Part shown: in pieces, positions 1 to 8,796 of the stretch
Layout of the letters: every line of letters starts with the position of its first letter
How positions within the stretch are numbered: position 1 is the stretch's first letter
Source: Nostoc punctiforme NIES-2108
Lineage (GTDB): Bacteria; Cyanobacteriota; Cyanobacteriia; Cyanobacteriales; Nostocaceae
NCBI GenBank assembly: GCA_003326195.1
Contig: LXQE01000184.1
Span: forward strand, 1-43,309
DNA: 43,309 nucleotides
Direction: 5' to 3'
Program-made: the position numbers and the translations under genes
The notes under the pieces: model-generated
The model's database searches: none
What the model was told of the DNA's origin: nothing
Seen by the model: the letters and a program-made list of their open reading frames with translations, nothing else

Positions 1-68
1 AAACGAACGGCGATTATGACAGACTTTGGGATTCAAACGAACGGCGATTATGACAGACTTTGGGATTC
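1..68. repeat. 34-bp perfect tandem direct repeat (2 copies)
   Basis: Positions 1-34 and 35-68 are identical, starting AAACGAACGGCG and ending TTTGGGATTC. The array may continue to the left, outside the window. It lies downstream of the recombinase fragment, so a former recombination site is conceivable, but no core/arm structure can be shown. Confidence 0.9.
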
Positions 69-166
69 CAACACCCGTCCCCTTGTGGCCCATGCAGTAA
101 TTTTGCTTGAGTTGTTGGTAGTTTGGAGCATAGCTGACATTTGGGATCAAGTGGCTTTGGCATACC

Positions 167-763
167 TTACTCCACTTGAGTTTCACCGATTGCACGATAG
201 TAGGCAGCGATCGCAGCTTCTTGCTCACTACGGAGTGTATATCGTCGAAAGGCTTTATCACTTTGATGTCCCGTTAGCTTACGCGCATGGCTGGGATCAA
301 GACCTAATAAGAGCAAATCAGTGGCGTAGGTGTGACGAAAGGAGTGAGGGTGCAAATCTTCAATATGAGCTATTTCACCAATTTTTTCTACAGCGAAGTA
401 AATCCCGTGATAACTCAAGCGTTCACCCTTGTATGAAGCATGGTGTGAAATCATCAGTGGGAAGTCGCTGTTTAACACCTCTCTTTGGTGTGAGCGCGTA
501 AGCAAATACTCTGCTAAAACTTCCCGGCTCTCTTTTCGCAGTGGAACTAAGCGTGGTTCATTGGTTTTGGTGTCTGGTAAAAATAGCAGCTTGCCATCAA
601 ATGAGCCAACATTTAGCTGTACAACTTCCCCAGCCCGGAGTCCATGACTGAGAATGTGAACGAGTGCTGTATCTCGTTGCTTTGTTTCTCCCAATAACTC
701 TAACGCTGACCAAACCTGTTCCATCTGTTCTGGGGTTAAACTCTGGGCTGGTGGCAACGGCAC
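167..763 (-). pseudogene. Tyrosine recombinase/integrase, catalytic domain only (5'-truncated)
   Basis: The 198-residue product carries the complete catalytic set of the phage-integrase (tyrosine recombinase) family: Arg in HGLRAGEV (about residue 43), HSFRHTYAT (HxxR), the second His in LTGHQS, and the nucleophile Tyr in RRYTLRSE near the C-terminus. Family members are about 300 residues, with an N-terminal SAM-like DNA-binding domain that is missing here. The frame stays open about 21 codons above the GTG used (to a TGA at 827-829), and these codons read like the usual inter-domain linker (NPTLGIKLEK), so the N-terminal half appears deleted rather than mis-called. Strand-exchange residues are intact but autonomous activity is unlikely without the arm-binding domain. 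It may be a relic of the event that assembled this accessory region. Confidence 0.85.
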
Positions 764-837
764 TTTTTCCAGTTTTATCCCCAGTGTGGGATTAGTAGCA
801 ATTATAGATATATGAACGCATTGTAATCATAGAGAGT

Positions 838-1125
838 CTACCCACAAAAATCATCCACCCGAATATCCCGCCAGACATCAGAAACCTGCCAGCCGGAATT
901 GCCCACCGATTGTACTGAAGGATTATCAAAAAATGGAATATAGTTAGGAACTCTAGGAAGAGGAATCTCTACTTGTTTCTCCTCAACCACAGGGCCTGAA
1001 GAATTAACAGTATTAGCTTGAAGAAGTTGGTCTTCTGCTTCTTCGATTAATTTCATCTGTTTCAGGGTAAGCTTGTCAGATTTTTTGATGATTTTCTTAG
1101 TATGTATCTCATTAGAAGTATTCAT
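838..1125 (-). CDS. Small orphan protein (95 aa), unknown function
   Basis: The start is placed at ATG 1125, preceded by GAGGAAACAGCCA (GAGGA about 8 nt upstream); an ORF from 1152 lacks such a site. The product begins with a very charged segment (MNTSNEIHTKKIIKKSD), has a likely helix (LTLKQMKLIEEAEDQLLQ, residues 19-36), then a proline-containing stretch (PLPRVPNYIPFFDNP) and the tail DVWRDIRVDDFCG with a single Cys. There is no signal peptide or membrane segment. I do not recognise the family. The charged helix plus short distinct C-terminus resembles leader/core peptides superficially, but there is no modifying enzyme beside it, so this is not a functional call. Confidence 0.5.
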   Translation of the reverse strand: MNTSNEIHTKKIIKKSDKLTLKQMKLIEEAEDQLLQANTVNSSGPVVEEKQVEIPLPRVPNYIPFFDNPSVQSVGNSGWQVSDVWRDIRVDDFCG

Positions 1126-1415
1126 TGGCTGTTTCCTCGAAGGTATTGGCAAAAAATTTGGATGACAGTAGATTTCTAGAAAGTTGGGGTCAGTCGGGTG
1201 TAAATAATTTGCACAGAATTAACAAGGTACACCAAATTTATGGAAAATACGAGTCCCTTGTCGAGGAATTTATTAATTGGACATAAATATCTTTTTCGGG
1301 CAGATGCCCCAACATAATCTGTTGCACAGATGTAAGTATTAAGCGATCGCTTCTTTCCTCATGACTGTACTTCAAGATTGTTTTCTGGTTTTGACTCCTA
1401 ATAAGCAGATAATGG

Positions 1416-1939
1416 ATGGTTGAGAGTTCTCGCTGTGGAGGAACAGCGTTGAGAAACTTATCAGGTGAGAAAGGCACAATCTTAGTAGTAGATGACGAAG
1501 CCAGCATCCGCCGGATTTTACAGACGCGGTTAGAAATGATTGGCTACAGTGTAGTTACAGCTAGTGATGGCGAAGAAGCTTTGTCAGCTTTTCGCCTGTT
1601 GACCCCTGATTTAATAGTTCTGGATGTAATAATGCCAAAACTAGATGGTTATGGTGTCTGTCAAGAATTACGGAAACAATCAGACGTACAATCATAATGC
1701 TCACAGCATTAGGAGATGTAGCAGACCGAATCACTGGACTGGAGTTAGGTGCTGATGACTATATGGCGAAACCTTTCTCTCCCAAGGAATTAGAGTCAAG
1801 AATTGGCTCGTTGCTGCGACGAAGAAACGATAGAACAACAACTACTGCTATTTCTAGTTTGGGAGTTATTGTTGTAGACAATCTCAAAATTGATATTAAT
1901 AAGCGACAAGTCTATAAAGCAGGTGGGCGGATTTCATGA
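1416..1939 (+). pseudogene. RpaB-like OmpR-family response regulator, frameshifted and truncated
   Basis: The translation closely follows cyanobacterial RpaB: ILVVDDEASIRRIL, phospho-acceptor in LIVLDVIMPKLDGYG, then in a second frame MLTALGDVADRITG and the Lys in AKPFSPKELESRI. The two parts are joined by a 1-nt deletion near 1690: GACGTACAATCATAATG should read D-V-P-I-I-M but reaches TAA after DVQS. The second part stops at 1939 just after DINKRQVYKAGGRIS, where the winged-helix DNA-binding domain should begin. The receiver is thus broken and the output domain is lost. RpaB is normally essential and single-copy, so this is likely a decayed paralogue or a partial duplicate. The N-terminal extension before GTILVVDD is not typical. 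Positions 1940-2146 hold no gene I can support. Confidence 0.85.
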
Positions 1940-2146
1940 ACGAGTGTAGAGTACATCTAGTTTTCTCACAAAGCCAGATAAAAGAAGAGTCAAAAATTGC
2001 CAAAATGTCTTTTATCTATCCTCAAAGAGTTGTTTTGATTATCTGTCTATTGTTAAATATTTGTCTTTACTAAGCTTCATGAATCACTCGTTTAGGATTG
2101 CTATAGTTATAGTATATTACTAGAACCTTAAATACTAAAAATAGTT

Positions 2147-3043
2147 ATGAAAATTGGAACGAAAGTCAATTTAATTGTGATGATAGCTTTTCTCGGTGGG
2201 ATTTTAATTAGTGGTACTGCTTTATCAAGCGTTCTTGAACAAAAGGCAGAACAAGAGGTGTCTTCTCAAGCAATAATTGCCATACAAATTGCAAATTCAC
2301 TTAGAAAATATACCAATGACCGCGTACAACCATTATTGTTACCGAGAGTAGACACTCAAGAACAATTTATTCCAGAAGTTATCCCAACATTCTCTGTTAG
2401 AGAAACTTTTGAAATTTTACGTAAAACCCAAGAATTTAGCAATTTTATCTACAAAGATGCCGCGCCAAACCCCACAAATATGAGGGATATGGCGGACAAA
2501 TTTGAAGCCGATATTATTAATAAATTTAATCAACAACCAGAGTTAAAAAGTCTATCCGGTTTCCGAAATGTATTTGAAAATAAATTATTTTATACCGCTC
2601 GACCTTTTAGAGTTGACCAACAAAGTTGTCTGCGTTGCCATAGCGCTCCCGAAGTGGCTCCTAAAAGCCAATTAGTAACCTATGGAAAAGAACATGGGTT
2701 TGGGTGGAAGTTGAATCAAATTGTTGCCACTCAAATTGTTTATGTTCCGGCTGAGGAAATTTTTAAAACTGCTCAGTGGTCTTTTTATCTAATCTTAGGA
2801 CTTTTAGGGCTTATTTTTACAATTATCGTTATCATTATTAATTTGTTGTTAAAAAAGACAGTGCTACAGCGTCTTAAAATAATGGCTAATGTGGCGGAAA
2901 AAGTGAGTATCGGTGATATGGATGCCAATTTTGGTAAACAGGATAAAGATGAAATAGGAGCGTTGGCGGACGCTTTTAACCGGATGAAGCATAGTTTAGA
3001 AATTGCTCTGAATATGTTAAATAATAATACCAATACTAGATAG
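2147..3043 (+). CDS. Tll0287-like (DUF3365) heme sensor with HAMP domain
   Basis: The 298-residue protein is a membrane receptor without a visible output domain. It has an N-terminal membrane segment (LIVMIAFLGGILISGTALSS, about residues 9-28), an extracytoplasmic DUF3365/Tll0287-like domain with the heme-binding CLRCHS motif (CxxCH, near residue 162), a second membrane span (FYLILGLLGLIFTIIVIIIN, about 212-231) and a HAMP linker (LKIMANVAEKVSIGDMD through DEIGALADAFNRM). It ends about 20 residues after HAMP, where a histidine kinase or methyl-accepting domain would be expected. Such short versions occur in cyanobacteria and may act with a partner. Its neighbour is the broken regulator upstream. 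ATG at 2147; ligand and function unproven. Confidence 0.85.
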   Translation: MKIGTKVNLIVMIAFLGGILISGTALSSVLEQKAEQEVSSQAIIAIQIANSLRKYTNDRVQPLLLPRVDTQEQFIPEVIPTFSVRETFEILRKTQEFSNFIYKDAAPNPTNMRDMADKFEADIINKFNQQPELKSLSGFRNVFENKLFYTARPFRVDQQSCLRCHSAPEVAPKSQLVTYGKEHGFGWKLNQIVATQIVYVPAEEIFKTAQWSFYLILGLLGLIFTIIVIIINLLLKKTVLQRLKIMANVAEKVSIGDMDANFGKQDKDEIGALADAFNRMKHSLEIALNMLNNNTNTR

Positions 3044-3088
3044 ATATACTTTTCTGCCGCAAGCTGCTAGCGATAAATGTTCACTAAC

Positions 3089-5323
3089 TTATTTTAAGTT
3101 ACCAAGCATCCTATGTTCAAACTCTAAAGCCTTCTGTTTATTAGAGATTTTTGCTGCCAATTTGCTTACAAATTCTAGTAAGGAAATTTGCGGTTCAGAT
3201 TTCAAAATCTCTTGAGTTAAAAAATTAGCAATTGGTCCAACTACATAGGCTAACTCGCGCTCGCATTTACTGATAAATTTGGGATCAATGCCTGAAGAAT
3301 TATCTGACGTGGTTTTAGATGCAACAGTAGATTCTTCTAAGATAGCTATTGCTTGCTGCTCAAAATTTTGTTGCTGTTCTAGTAACAAGTAAAAGGTTAA
3401 TTTTTCTACTAATTCTTTAGAGTTAGTTACCTTTTTTAAAGTTCTTTTTAAAATGGTAAGCGCAATCGCTCCTAATGATAGCCTCAGCAATTGTTCTAAT
3501 TTAGAATACTGTTCTGAGTCTAGCTTGAAATTTAATTGAGGTTGTGTTTTTTCTAAATAATCAGTAGCAATAGGAGCAGCAACAGAAACGGACTGATTTG
3601 GAAATGGCTGGGAAGCAAATTCTATTTTGGGTAAATTATTAACGTCTTTGGGGAGTAAATTTTCCTGATTTCCTTGTTTGTTTTCCTCGTTTAATGGTAC
3701 TTCCTTTGCCTGTAAATCTTGAAGAACTATACCAATATTACCCGGCAAAATATCAATGACTGTTTGTGTAGCTGATAGCCAGACATCAAGTTTGACACAT
3801 TTTGCTGATAAATGCGTTTGTAATTGAGTAATCCATTTGGCAATTGACAACCCAACTTGCGGATTGGCTGCAATAAGTGTTTCTAGAAGTGTTTGAGAAA
3901 ATAGTTCTGGCTCCTTTGCTGTGGAAGCACCGAAAATTATACATTGTCCATGTTCCGTGCCGCTATGCAAATCTTCTATCCAGTTGTTTAGGGAAGTAGC
4001 CTCAGGACAATCCAGAATAATTATTTGTTGAGACTTTGCAGCGCGTCGTAACTCGTGTCTTAGCCAAGAACGACTTAGACGCATTCCATCGCCTAAAACT
4101 AACCAGGCTTCTCCATCTTCGATTTCCTCGATGTGCCCCCGTAGGTATAATAAGGAGGTTGGTGTATTTTTGATTGTTCCTAACTGCGAAACGGATTTAG
4201 TTGCTGATTCACTACTCCAATGTAGAAAGTTTTGGATTGTTCCTCGTATTTCTAACCAAGATTTGCCTTGTTGAGGAAAAAATTCTACCTCAAAGCCGCC
4301 AGCCCCAGCAAATAGCCGACTCAAGTCTGTTGTAGTTTTATTATTTGCAAGTCCATCGATGACCAGCGCCCGTCGCTGTTTGTGAGATTCAACCGCATCA
4401 GGTTTGAATCCAAGAATTAATTCTCCTACTCCTTCCACAATTCGTTTGGGTGTTTGCAGGGGATATTCTGGATGAAGTTTACTGTCTCCACGATCAAGCT
4501 TTTGCTGATTAATCAGACGCAGTTGCTGATTTAATTTATCAATATATTGCAGCGTCTGGCGATAAACATATTTGTAAAGACCGTCGGCTTCGATGACACC
4601 CTGTGAGTCAGCGGCTTCACCTAATAGCCCCTGCATTAAGTAGTAAGTAAATAAACCATGCCCTAGTTCTGAAAATTCCCAGGATTGTTGCCCTTGATCG
4701 CATGATAGTAAGGCGCAAAATCCTTTACTTTGTGATGCCCGTTGTTGTAACACCTTCACGAAGGTTGGGGCACAATTAAATAAATTATCAGAAATGTTTC
4801 CGTCTCTAGCACTACCAGCGTTTCCCCGTAATAACTTGAAGTTTCCACTATGACAGGTGTCTAGACAAACTATTTGCTGATTTGCCGCAGTATTCTCCAA
4901 CATCTGTAATAATTCTTGCAAACCCAAGCCAGTAGTCAGCAAGTCATCTTTGCGGGTATCTGCTAAACAAAGTACAGCCTCTTGAGTATTAGGCTCTAAC
5001 ATGCCATGTCCAGAAAAATATAGCAGAATCGAATCCTCGGATCGAGTTTGCGAAACAATTCGTCGCAGGCTGCGACGAATTGTTTCCAAGGTCGGCGGTT
5101 GTGTCGCCAAATCATTATGAATAATTACTTCTTTATTAGGAAATCCCTGTGTAGCTTTTATTAGTGCTTCTTTTAACCCCTGGCAATCCACAGCTGGGTA
5201 ACGCAAAGAAGGTAAGCCCGAATCTTGGTAATCGTTAACACCTACTAATAAAATCCAGAGCTTGGCTTCTCCTGTTTTTAATGTATTATTTGAGTAACTA
5301 GAACCAACAGCTATTGGAGACAT
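3089..5323 (-). CDS. Caspase-like protease (peptidase C14) with pseudo-caspase repeat and C-terminal VGPIA domain
   Basis: The 744-residue protein starts with a p20 caspase domain (residues about 22-290): LWILLVGVNDYQ, catalytic His in LLYFSGHGM and catalytic Cys in VCLDTCHSGNF. A second copy of the fold follows (about 320-530). Its LLYLRGHIEE and IIILDCPEAT match the two catalytic segments in order, but the SGHG and DTCHSG motifs are lost, so it is probably inactive. After a low-complexity linker come two related helical units: LEQLLRLSLGAIALTILKR (about 615-670) and LAYVVGPIANFLTQEIL (about 680-740). The latter resembles the C-terminal domain of the kinase at 26378-27865. Known cyanobacterial caspase-like proteins cleave after Arg/Lys; the target here is unknown. 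It is divergent from the sigma factor/DUF1822 pair, and these probably form one signalling island. Confidence 0.88.
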   Translation of the reverse strand: MSPIAVGSSYSNNTLKTGEAKLWILLVGVNDYQDSGLPSLRYPAVDCQGLKEALIKATQGFPNKEVIIHNDLATQPPTLETIRRSLRRIVSQTRSEDSILLYFSGHGMLEPNTQEAVLCLADTRKDDLLTTGLGLQELLQMLENTAANQQIVCLDTCHSGNFKLLRGNAGSARDGNISDNLFNCAPTFVKVLQQRASQSKGFCALLSCDQGQQSWEFSELGHGLFTYYLMQGLLGEAADSQGVIEADGLYKYVYRQTLQYIDKLNQQLRLINQQKLDRGDSKLHPEYPLQTPKRIVEGVGELILGFKPDAVESHKQRRALVIDGLANNKTTTDLSRLFAGAGGFEVEFFPQQGKSWLEIRGTIQNFLHWSSESATKSVSQLGTIKNTPTSLLYLRGHIEEIEDGEAWLVLGDGMRLSRSWLRHELRRAAKSQQIIILDCPEATSLNNWIEDLHSGTEHGQCIIFGASTAKEPELFSQTLLETLIAANPQVGLSIAKWITQLQTHLSAKCVKLDVWLSATQTVIDILPGNIGIVLQDLQAKEVPLNEENKQGNQENLLPKDVNNLPKIEFASQPFPNQSVSVAAPIATDYLEKTQPQLNFKLDSEQYSKLEQLLRLSLGAIALTILKRTLKKVTNSKELVEKLTFYLLLEQQQNFEQQAIAILEESTVASKTTSDNSSGIDPKFISKCERELAYVVGPIANFLTQEILKSEPQISLLEFVSKLAAKISNKQKALEFEHRMLGNLK

Positions 5324-5927
5324 CTTTGCTAGTTTTATCCTAAAATTACTGTTTATAATTAACTTCTTTAAAGTTATACCAAACTCAAAATCTCCGAAAG
5401 GCGTTACTTGAAAAAATTACTTTGCCTTTCATTTTTTATAGCAAGAATTTTGTAGTCCTTTATTGAAACCCACATACTCCAGGTGCCATCGCAAAATCTT
5501 GTATTTTTGATGCATAACAGCCTCAGCATTAGATATCAACATACTAGAGCATACTAGATATTGACCACTACGGCATAGCCACAGGCATATCTATGAATAA
5601 TTTTATGTGCCTAATAAATCAAGAATTAGGCACATTGATGGTATCTTGAACAACAGCAATCCAGTTACTGCTTAAGAGAATCTCCATCTAAAAGGCGCCG
5701 ATTCCCAACTGAACGTCGCGATTCTATCTTAACGTGTACTCAGACAGATTGCCTTTAATCTGAATCTTGTCCAACTCCTGGGTGCGAAAGCTCGAATAAT
5801 CGCAAATTGGTTAGATGCAGTGTAGAAGACACTGGAGGAACTGCCAAGCACAAATATATCTCCACTACCTCCAACGATAAGTTTATCCTCTAAGAGGATG
5901 CTTGAAAAGTTTTTTAAAGGTAAAATA
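5324..5927. other. Intergenic region without a supported gene
   Basis: This AT-rich stretch lies upstream of the caspase gene and presumably contains its promoter. Apart from the hairpin at 5606-5634, the only protein-like run is a short open frame on the plus strand from about 5758 to 5886 (Cys-rich at its start: CPTPGC) without a start codon or recognisable family. It is not called as a gene. Confidence 0.5.
5606..5634. terminator. Perfect 10-bp stem hairpin
   Basis: TGTGCCTAAT (5606-5615) and ATTAGGCACA (5625-5634) pair perfectly around a 9-nt loop. No clear T-run follows on either strand, so it may be a terminator or just a palindrome. Confidence 0.45.
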
Positions 5928-6313
5928 TTATGCTAATAGCCTCGTATAATGCGGGTCATAACAAGATAAATAAAAGTCTCGAATATTTCGGGCAATAACC
6001 CGCGCGTCTCTGATTAATCGCTGATATCCCATCAGCCAACCAAAAGTTAAAGTTTGTTCTGACTTTTCACGGTAAGTCTTCAAGCCCCGAAAAAGCGTGG
6101 CTTTTTCCACAGTATAATCATCAATAGCTCTAAGCTAATGATAATGGTTAACAGAAAAATCAGCGTTTGGAAACCCTCAAAATGACCTTTTCCACATACC
6201 GTGAAAAGTGAGAAAGTTTGTTCGACTACCCAACGTTTTTCAAGCAAAACGAAGCCTTTGGCTTCTTCTGAGCGCAGAACCACCTGCACAATCCAACGGC
6301 AAAAGTTCATCAC
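5928..6313 (-). pseudogene. IS5-family transposase, C-terminal remnant
   Basis: Reading on the minus strand, VVLRSEEAKGFVLLEKRWVVEQT matches the C-terminal catalytic segment of IS5-family DDE transposases (Glu in RWVVE). The reading is then broken by the insertion at 6059-6212 and resumes with TFGWLMGYQRLIRD. A second frameshift follows: after IRD the homologous reading is in another frame (ETFIYLVMTRI), ending at a TAG at 5933-5935. The N-terminal two thirds, with the two Asp residues, are absent. It is dead and lies between the divergent caspase and sigma-factor genes. Confidence 0.8.
6059..6212. mobile_element. 154-bp MITE-like insertion in transposase remnant
   Basis: Terminal inverted repeats CTGACTTTTCACGGTA (6059-6074) and TACCGTGAAAAGTGAG (6197-6212) match at 15 of 16 positions. 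The element is flanked by direct repeats AAAGTTTGTT (6049-6058 and 6213-6222), a good target-site duplication. Removing the element plus one repeat (164 bp) rejoins the two transposase frames in the same codon phase, to read WVVEQTLTFGWLMG. It is too short to encode its own transposase. Confidence 0.8.
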
Positions 6314-6364
6314 CCATTACATAAACCAGGACTTTTTAGTTGATAACTTAAAACTTATGCAAGA

Positions 6365-7585
6365 ATGAGTAGTTATTTTATGCGTACTCGTAAAAGTATC
6401 AATGAATTATTTACAACTTTTTTACAATTAGATGCTGACAGAATAATTGGTTGGGCAATCGATCCTAAACTACGGCGAAATCTACTTAATTGTCAGGCAA
6501 GTCTATCGCAGCCAGAACATTCAGAGAATTTTTGGATATGTTACTGGTATAAATTGTGGCAAATTCAACAAGAAGGTCTGGCAAGAGAACATTTTTCGGC
6601 TTATTTACAAGAACCGTGTTATTGGGCGGCTTACAAAATAATTACTAATCTTTCTGCTACTCAATACACAGTATCTGACTGCTTTCAAATGGTCATAACT
6701 AGTGTAGATAAAATTTTAAAAGGATTTAAACCCAACATGGGTTTTAATTTGAATAATTATGCGAGTGCAATTTTCAGTAACGAGATTAAGGAAATACTGC
6801 GATCGCACAATGAAATTGATATTAGTACTAACTGGCGATTGTTACGGAAACTGACTCAAAAGCGTCTGGTGGAGTCTTTACAAAATGTTGGACTCAGTGG
6901 AGAGACAATACAACGCTACGTATTAGCTTGGAAATGCTACCAAGCACTATATGCTCCACAGCACCCTACAGGTACTCGCCAACTGTCAAAGCCAGATGAC
7001 TCTACATGGATTGCGATCGCCCAGCTTTACAATTCTGAACACCACACCCAACTTTCCCAACCAGGGATGGAGTGTAACCCGCAAACGATGGAAAAATGGC
7101 TGGTTGCTTGTGCCAAAGCAGTACGAGAATATTTTTACCCCAGTATGGCTTCTCTGAATGCGCCCAGAGGGAATGACGATTCTGGAGAGTATCAAGATAT
7201 ATTACCGCAACTGAAGCAGGACTCCTTAATGACGGAAATCATTGCTCAAGAAGAATTGCTTGAGAGACAGTCAATGCAATCTCAAATCAGCAATATGTTA
7301 ATTGCAGCGTTGAACAACCTGGATGAGGAGGCACAAAAGATAATAAAACTTTACTATAGCCAGAATTTGACTCAACAGCAAATTGCCCAACAGATGGGAA
7401 TTAAGCAATATACCATTTCTCGTAAACTCGCCAAAGCAAAAGACTCGTTACTACTCAAGCTGGCAAACTGGAGTAAAGAGTCACTGCATATTTCTCTAAA
7501 CTCACTCATACTTAACTATATCAACACCGTTTTAGAGGAATGGTTAAAAGCTTACTATAGTCTTTCCTCCTCTAAGTTGGAGTAG
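6365..7585 (+). CDS. Sigma-70-family (alternative) RNA polymerase sigma factor
   Basis: The 406-residue protein has a recognisable region-4-like helix-turn-helix near its C-terminus: LNNLDEEAQKIIKLYYSQN, then LTQQQIAQQMGIKQYTISRK (about residues 317-357), as in sigma factors that bind the -35 element. The N-terminal part (residues 1-300) is diverged, helical and hard to align with region 2. It starts at ATG 6365. The DUF1822 gene begins 7 nt after its stop, so the two are surely one operon. Sigma-like factor plus DUF1822 protein near a caspase/CHAT-type protein is a recurrent cyanobacterial arrangement, suggesting transcriptional output of that signalling module. Which promoters it reads is unknown; it is a candidate for a locally encoded regulator but nothing in sequence ties it to the lipopeptide cluster. 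Confidence 0.75.
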   Translation: MSSYFMRTRKSINELFTTFLQLDADRIIGWAIDPKLRRNLLNCQASLSQPEHSENFWICYWYKLWQIQQEGLAREHFSAYLQEPCYWAAYKIITNLSATQYTVSDCFQMVITSVDKILKGFKPNMGFNLNNYASAIFSNEIKEILRSHNEIDISTNWRLLRKLTQKRLVESLQNVGLSGETIQRYVLAWKCYQALYAPQHPTGTRQLSKPDDSTWIAIAQLYNSEHHTQLSQPGMECNPQTMEKWLVACAKAVREYFYPSMASLNAPRGNDDSGEYQDILPQLKQDSLMTEIIAQEELLERQSMQSQISNMLIAALNNLDEEAQKIIKLYYSQNLTQQQIAQQMGIKQYTISRKLAKAKDSLLLKLANWSKESLHISLNSLILNYINTVLEEWLKAYYSLSSSKLE

Positions 7586-7592
7586 TATCAAC

Positions 7593-8774
7593 ATGATGTT
7601 TAACCCAGGCACAGTCAATTTAATAAACTCTACACATTTGTGGTTAGAAATTCCGGAAGCCGAGCAAACCAAACTTTGGCAGCAAAGTCAAGCGTTTTCG
7701 ACGAGTAATCGCCGTTGGATCGCATATCTCAACCGCTTGAGCTTGAATGCTTTTCTGCCTTGGCTACGATCAGAACATACTCCCAATGCTGCTGTTTTTC
7801 CTAATATTGCCGCTTTGCCCAGCGTTTGGGAAGTAGTCGATGGCGTAGCGATTTCCCTGGAAGAAAAACGGTTGGTATTAATTCCATCTGAAGCAGCAGA
7901 TTTAAGCGAACTGCGCGTTCCTCAGGAATGGGTGGATATTCCTACCTGGACAGCAGATTATTATCTAGCGGTACAAGTTAATTTGGAAGAGAGTTGTATA
8001 CGGATTTGGGGATACACGACCCATACTCTACTGAAAAGTATGGGTAGTTACGATGCGAGCGATCGCGCTTATTGTTTGGATGGAGAGGATTTAATTTCTA
8101 ACCTCAATATCTTGTGGATGGCAAGTCAATTATGTCCACAAGAAGCGACCCATGCTGAAGAAACTGTACCACTGCCAGAATTAGCGCTCGCGCAAGCACA
8201 CAACTTACTTCAACGTCTAGGAAATCCTGAAGTGATTTTACCACGGCTAGCAGTACCATTTTCAATTTGGGGAGCGCTCCTAGAACATGGAGGTTGGAGA
8301 CAGCGATTGTATGAACAACGCCAAGGACAACAACAACAGTGGTCGATTAATCAATGGTTGCAAACTGGGGTGTCAGATTTTGCACAGAAATTTGGCTGGG
8401 CGAGTATCGAGTCACAGTCAAATTTTGCATTAGCTAGGAGTTCACAGCAAGCATCAACCTTGCCAATTTTAGTGCGGAAAGTCAGCATTGCCGGACAACA
8501 ATACAAGTTGCGCGTACAGCCTAAAACTAATATTGAAGATAGAGTATGGCGCATTGAACTGCATAATGCAAGCAAAGGTGAGATGATTCCCAGTGGATTT
8601 AAATTGAGACTTTTGACAGAAGATTTACAACCATTTGATGGAAACCAAGTACAAGCAAAAAATGCTGTAGATAGGCTTTACATTGAAGTAGCTCTGGGCG
8701 ATCTCCAAGAAGGATTGGTTTGGGAGATAGAACCGACCCCAGAAAACTTTGAACGCGAAATCTTACTTTTTTAA
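7593..8774 (+). CDS. DUF1822 family protein
   Basis: The 393-residue product matches the cyanobacteria-specific DUF1822 family in length and in its N-terminal segment (HLWLEIPEAEQTKLWQQSQ, then NRLSLNAFLPWL). The C-terminal part is beta-rich and includes the stretch LRVQPKTNIEDRVWRIEL. There is no signal peptide or membrane span, so it is likely cytoplasmic. Biochemical function is unknown. It sits 7 nt behind the sigma-like factor and is probably translationally coupled; a role as partner or anti-sigma-like regulator is inference only. Two ATG codons in tandem (7593 and 7596) are equally plausible starts. Confidence 0.8.
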   Translation: MMFNPGTVNLINSTHLWLEIPEAEQTKLWQQSQAFSTSNRRWIAYLNRLSLNAFLPWLRSEHTPNAAVFPNIAALPSVWEVVDGVAISLEEKRLVLIPSEAADLSELRVPQEWVDIPTWTADYYLAVQVNLEESCIRIWGYTTHTLLKSMGSYDASDRAYCLDGEDLISNLNILWMASQLCPQEATHAEETVPLPELALAQAHNLLQRLGNPEVILPRLAVPFSIWGALLEHGGWRQRLYEQRQGQQQQWSINQWLQTGVSDFAQKFGWASIESQSNFALARSSQQASTLPILVRKVSIAGQQYKLRVQPKTNIEDRVWRIELHNASKGEMIPSGFKLRLLTEDLQPFDGNQVQAKNAVDRLYIEVALGDLQEGLVWEIEPTPENFEREILLF

Positions 8775-8796
8775 ATTCAGTAGACCGATAACTTTT

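Noticed and set aside
838..1125. RiPP precursor interpretation of the small orphan protein
   Set aside because: One Cys, no repeated core, and no lanthipeptide, cyanobactin or radical-SAM enzyme in the window.
1238..1507. 89-aa ORF on the minus strand
   Set aside because: It overlaps the well-recognised rpaB-like receiver on the other strand at its N-terminus, has no ribosome-binding site and no family resemblance.
5758..5886. Cys-rich open frame that could suggest a small secreted or RiPP-like peptide
   Set aside because: There is no start codon, no ribosome-binding site and no modifying enzyme nearby.
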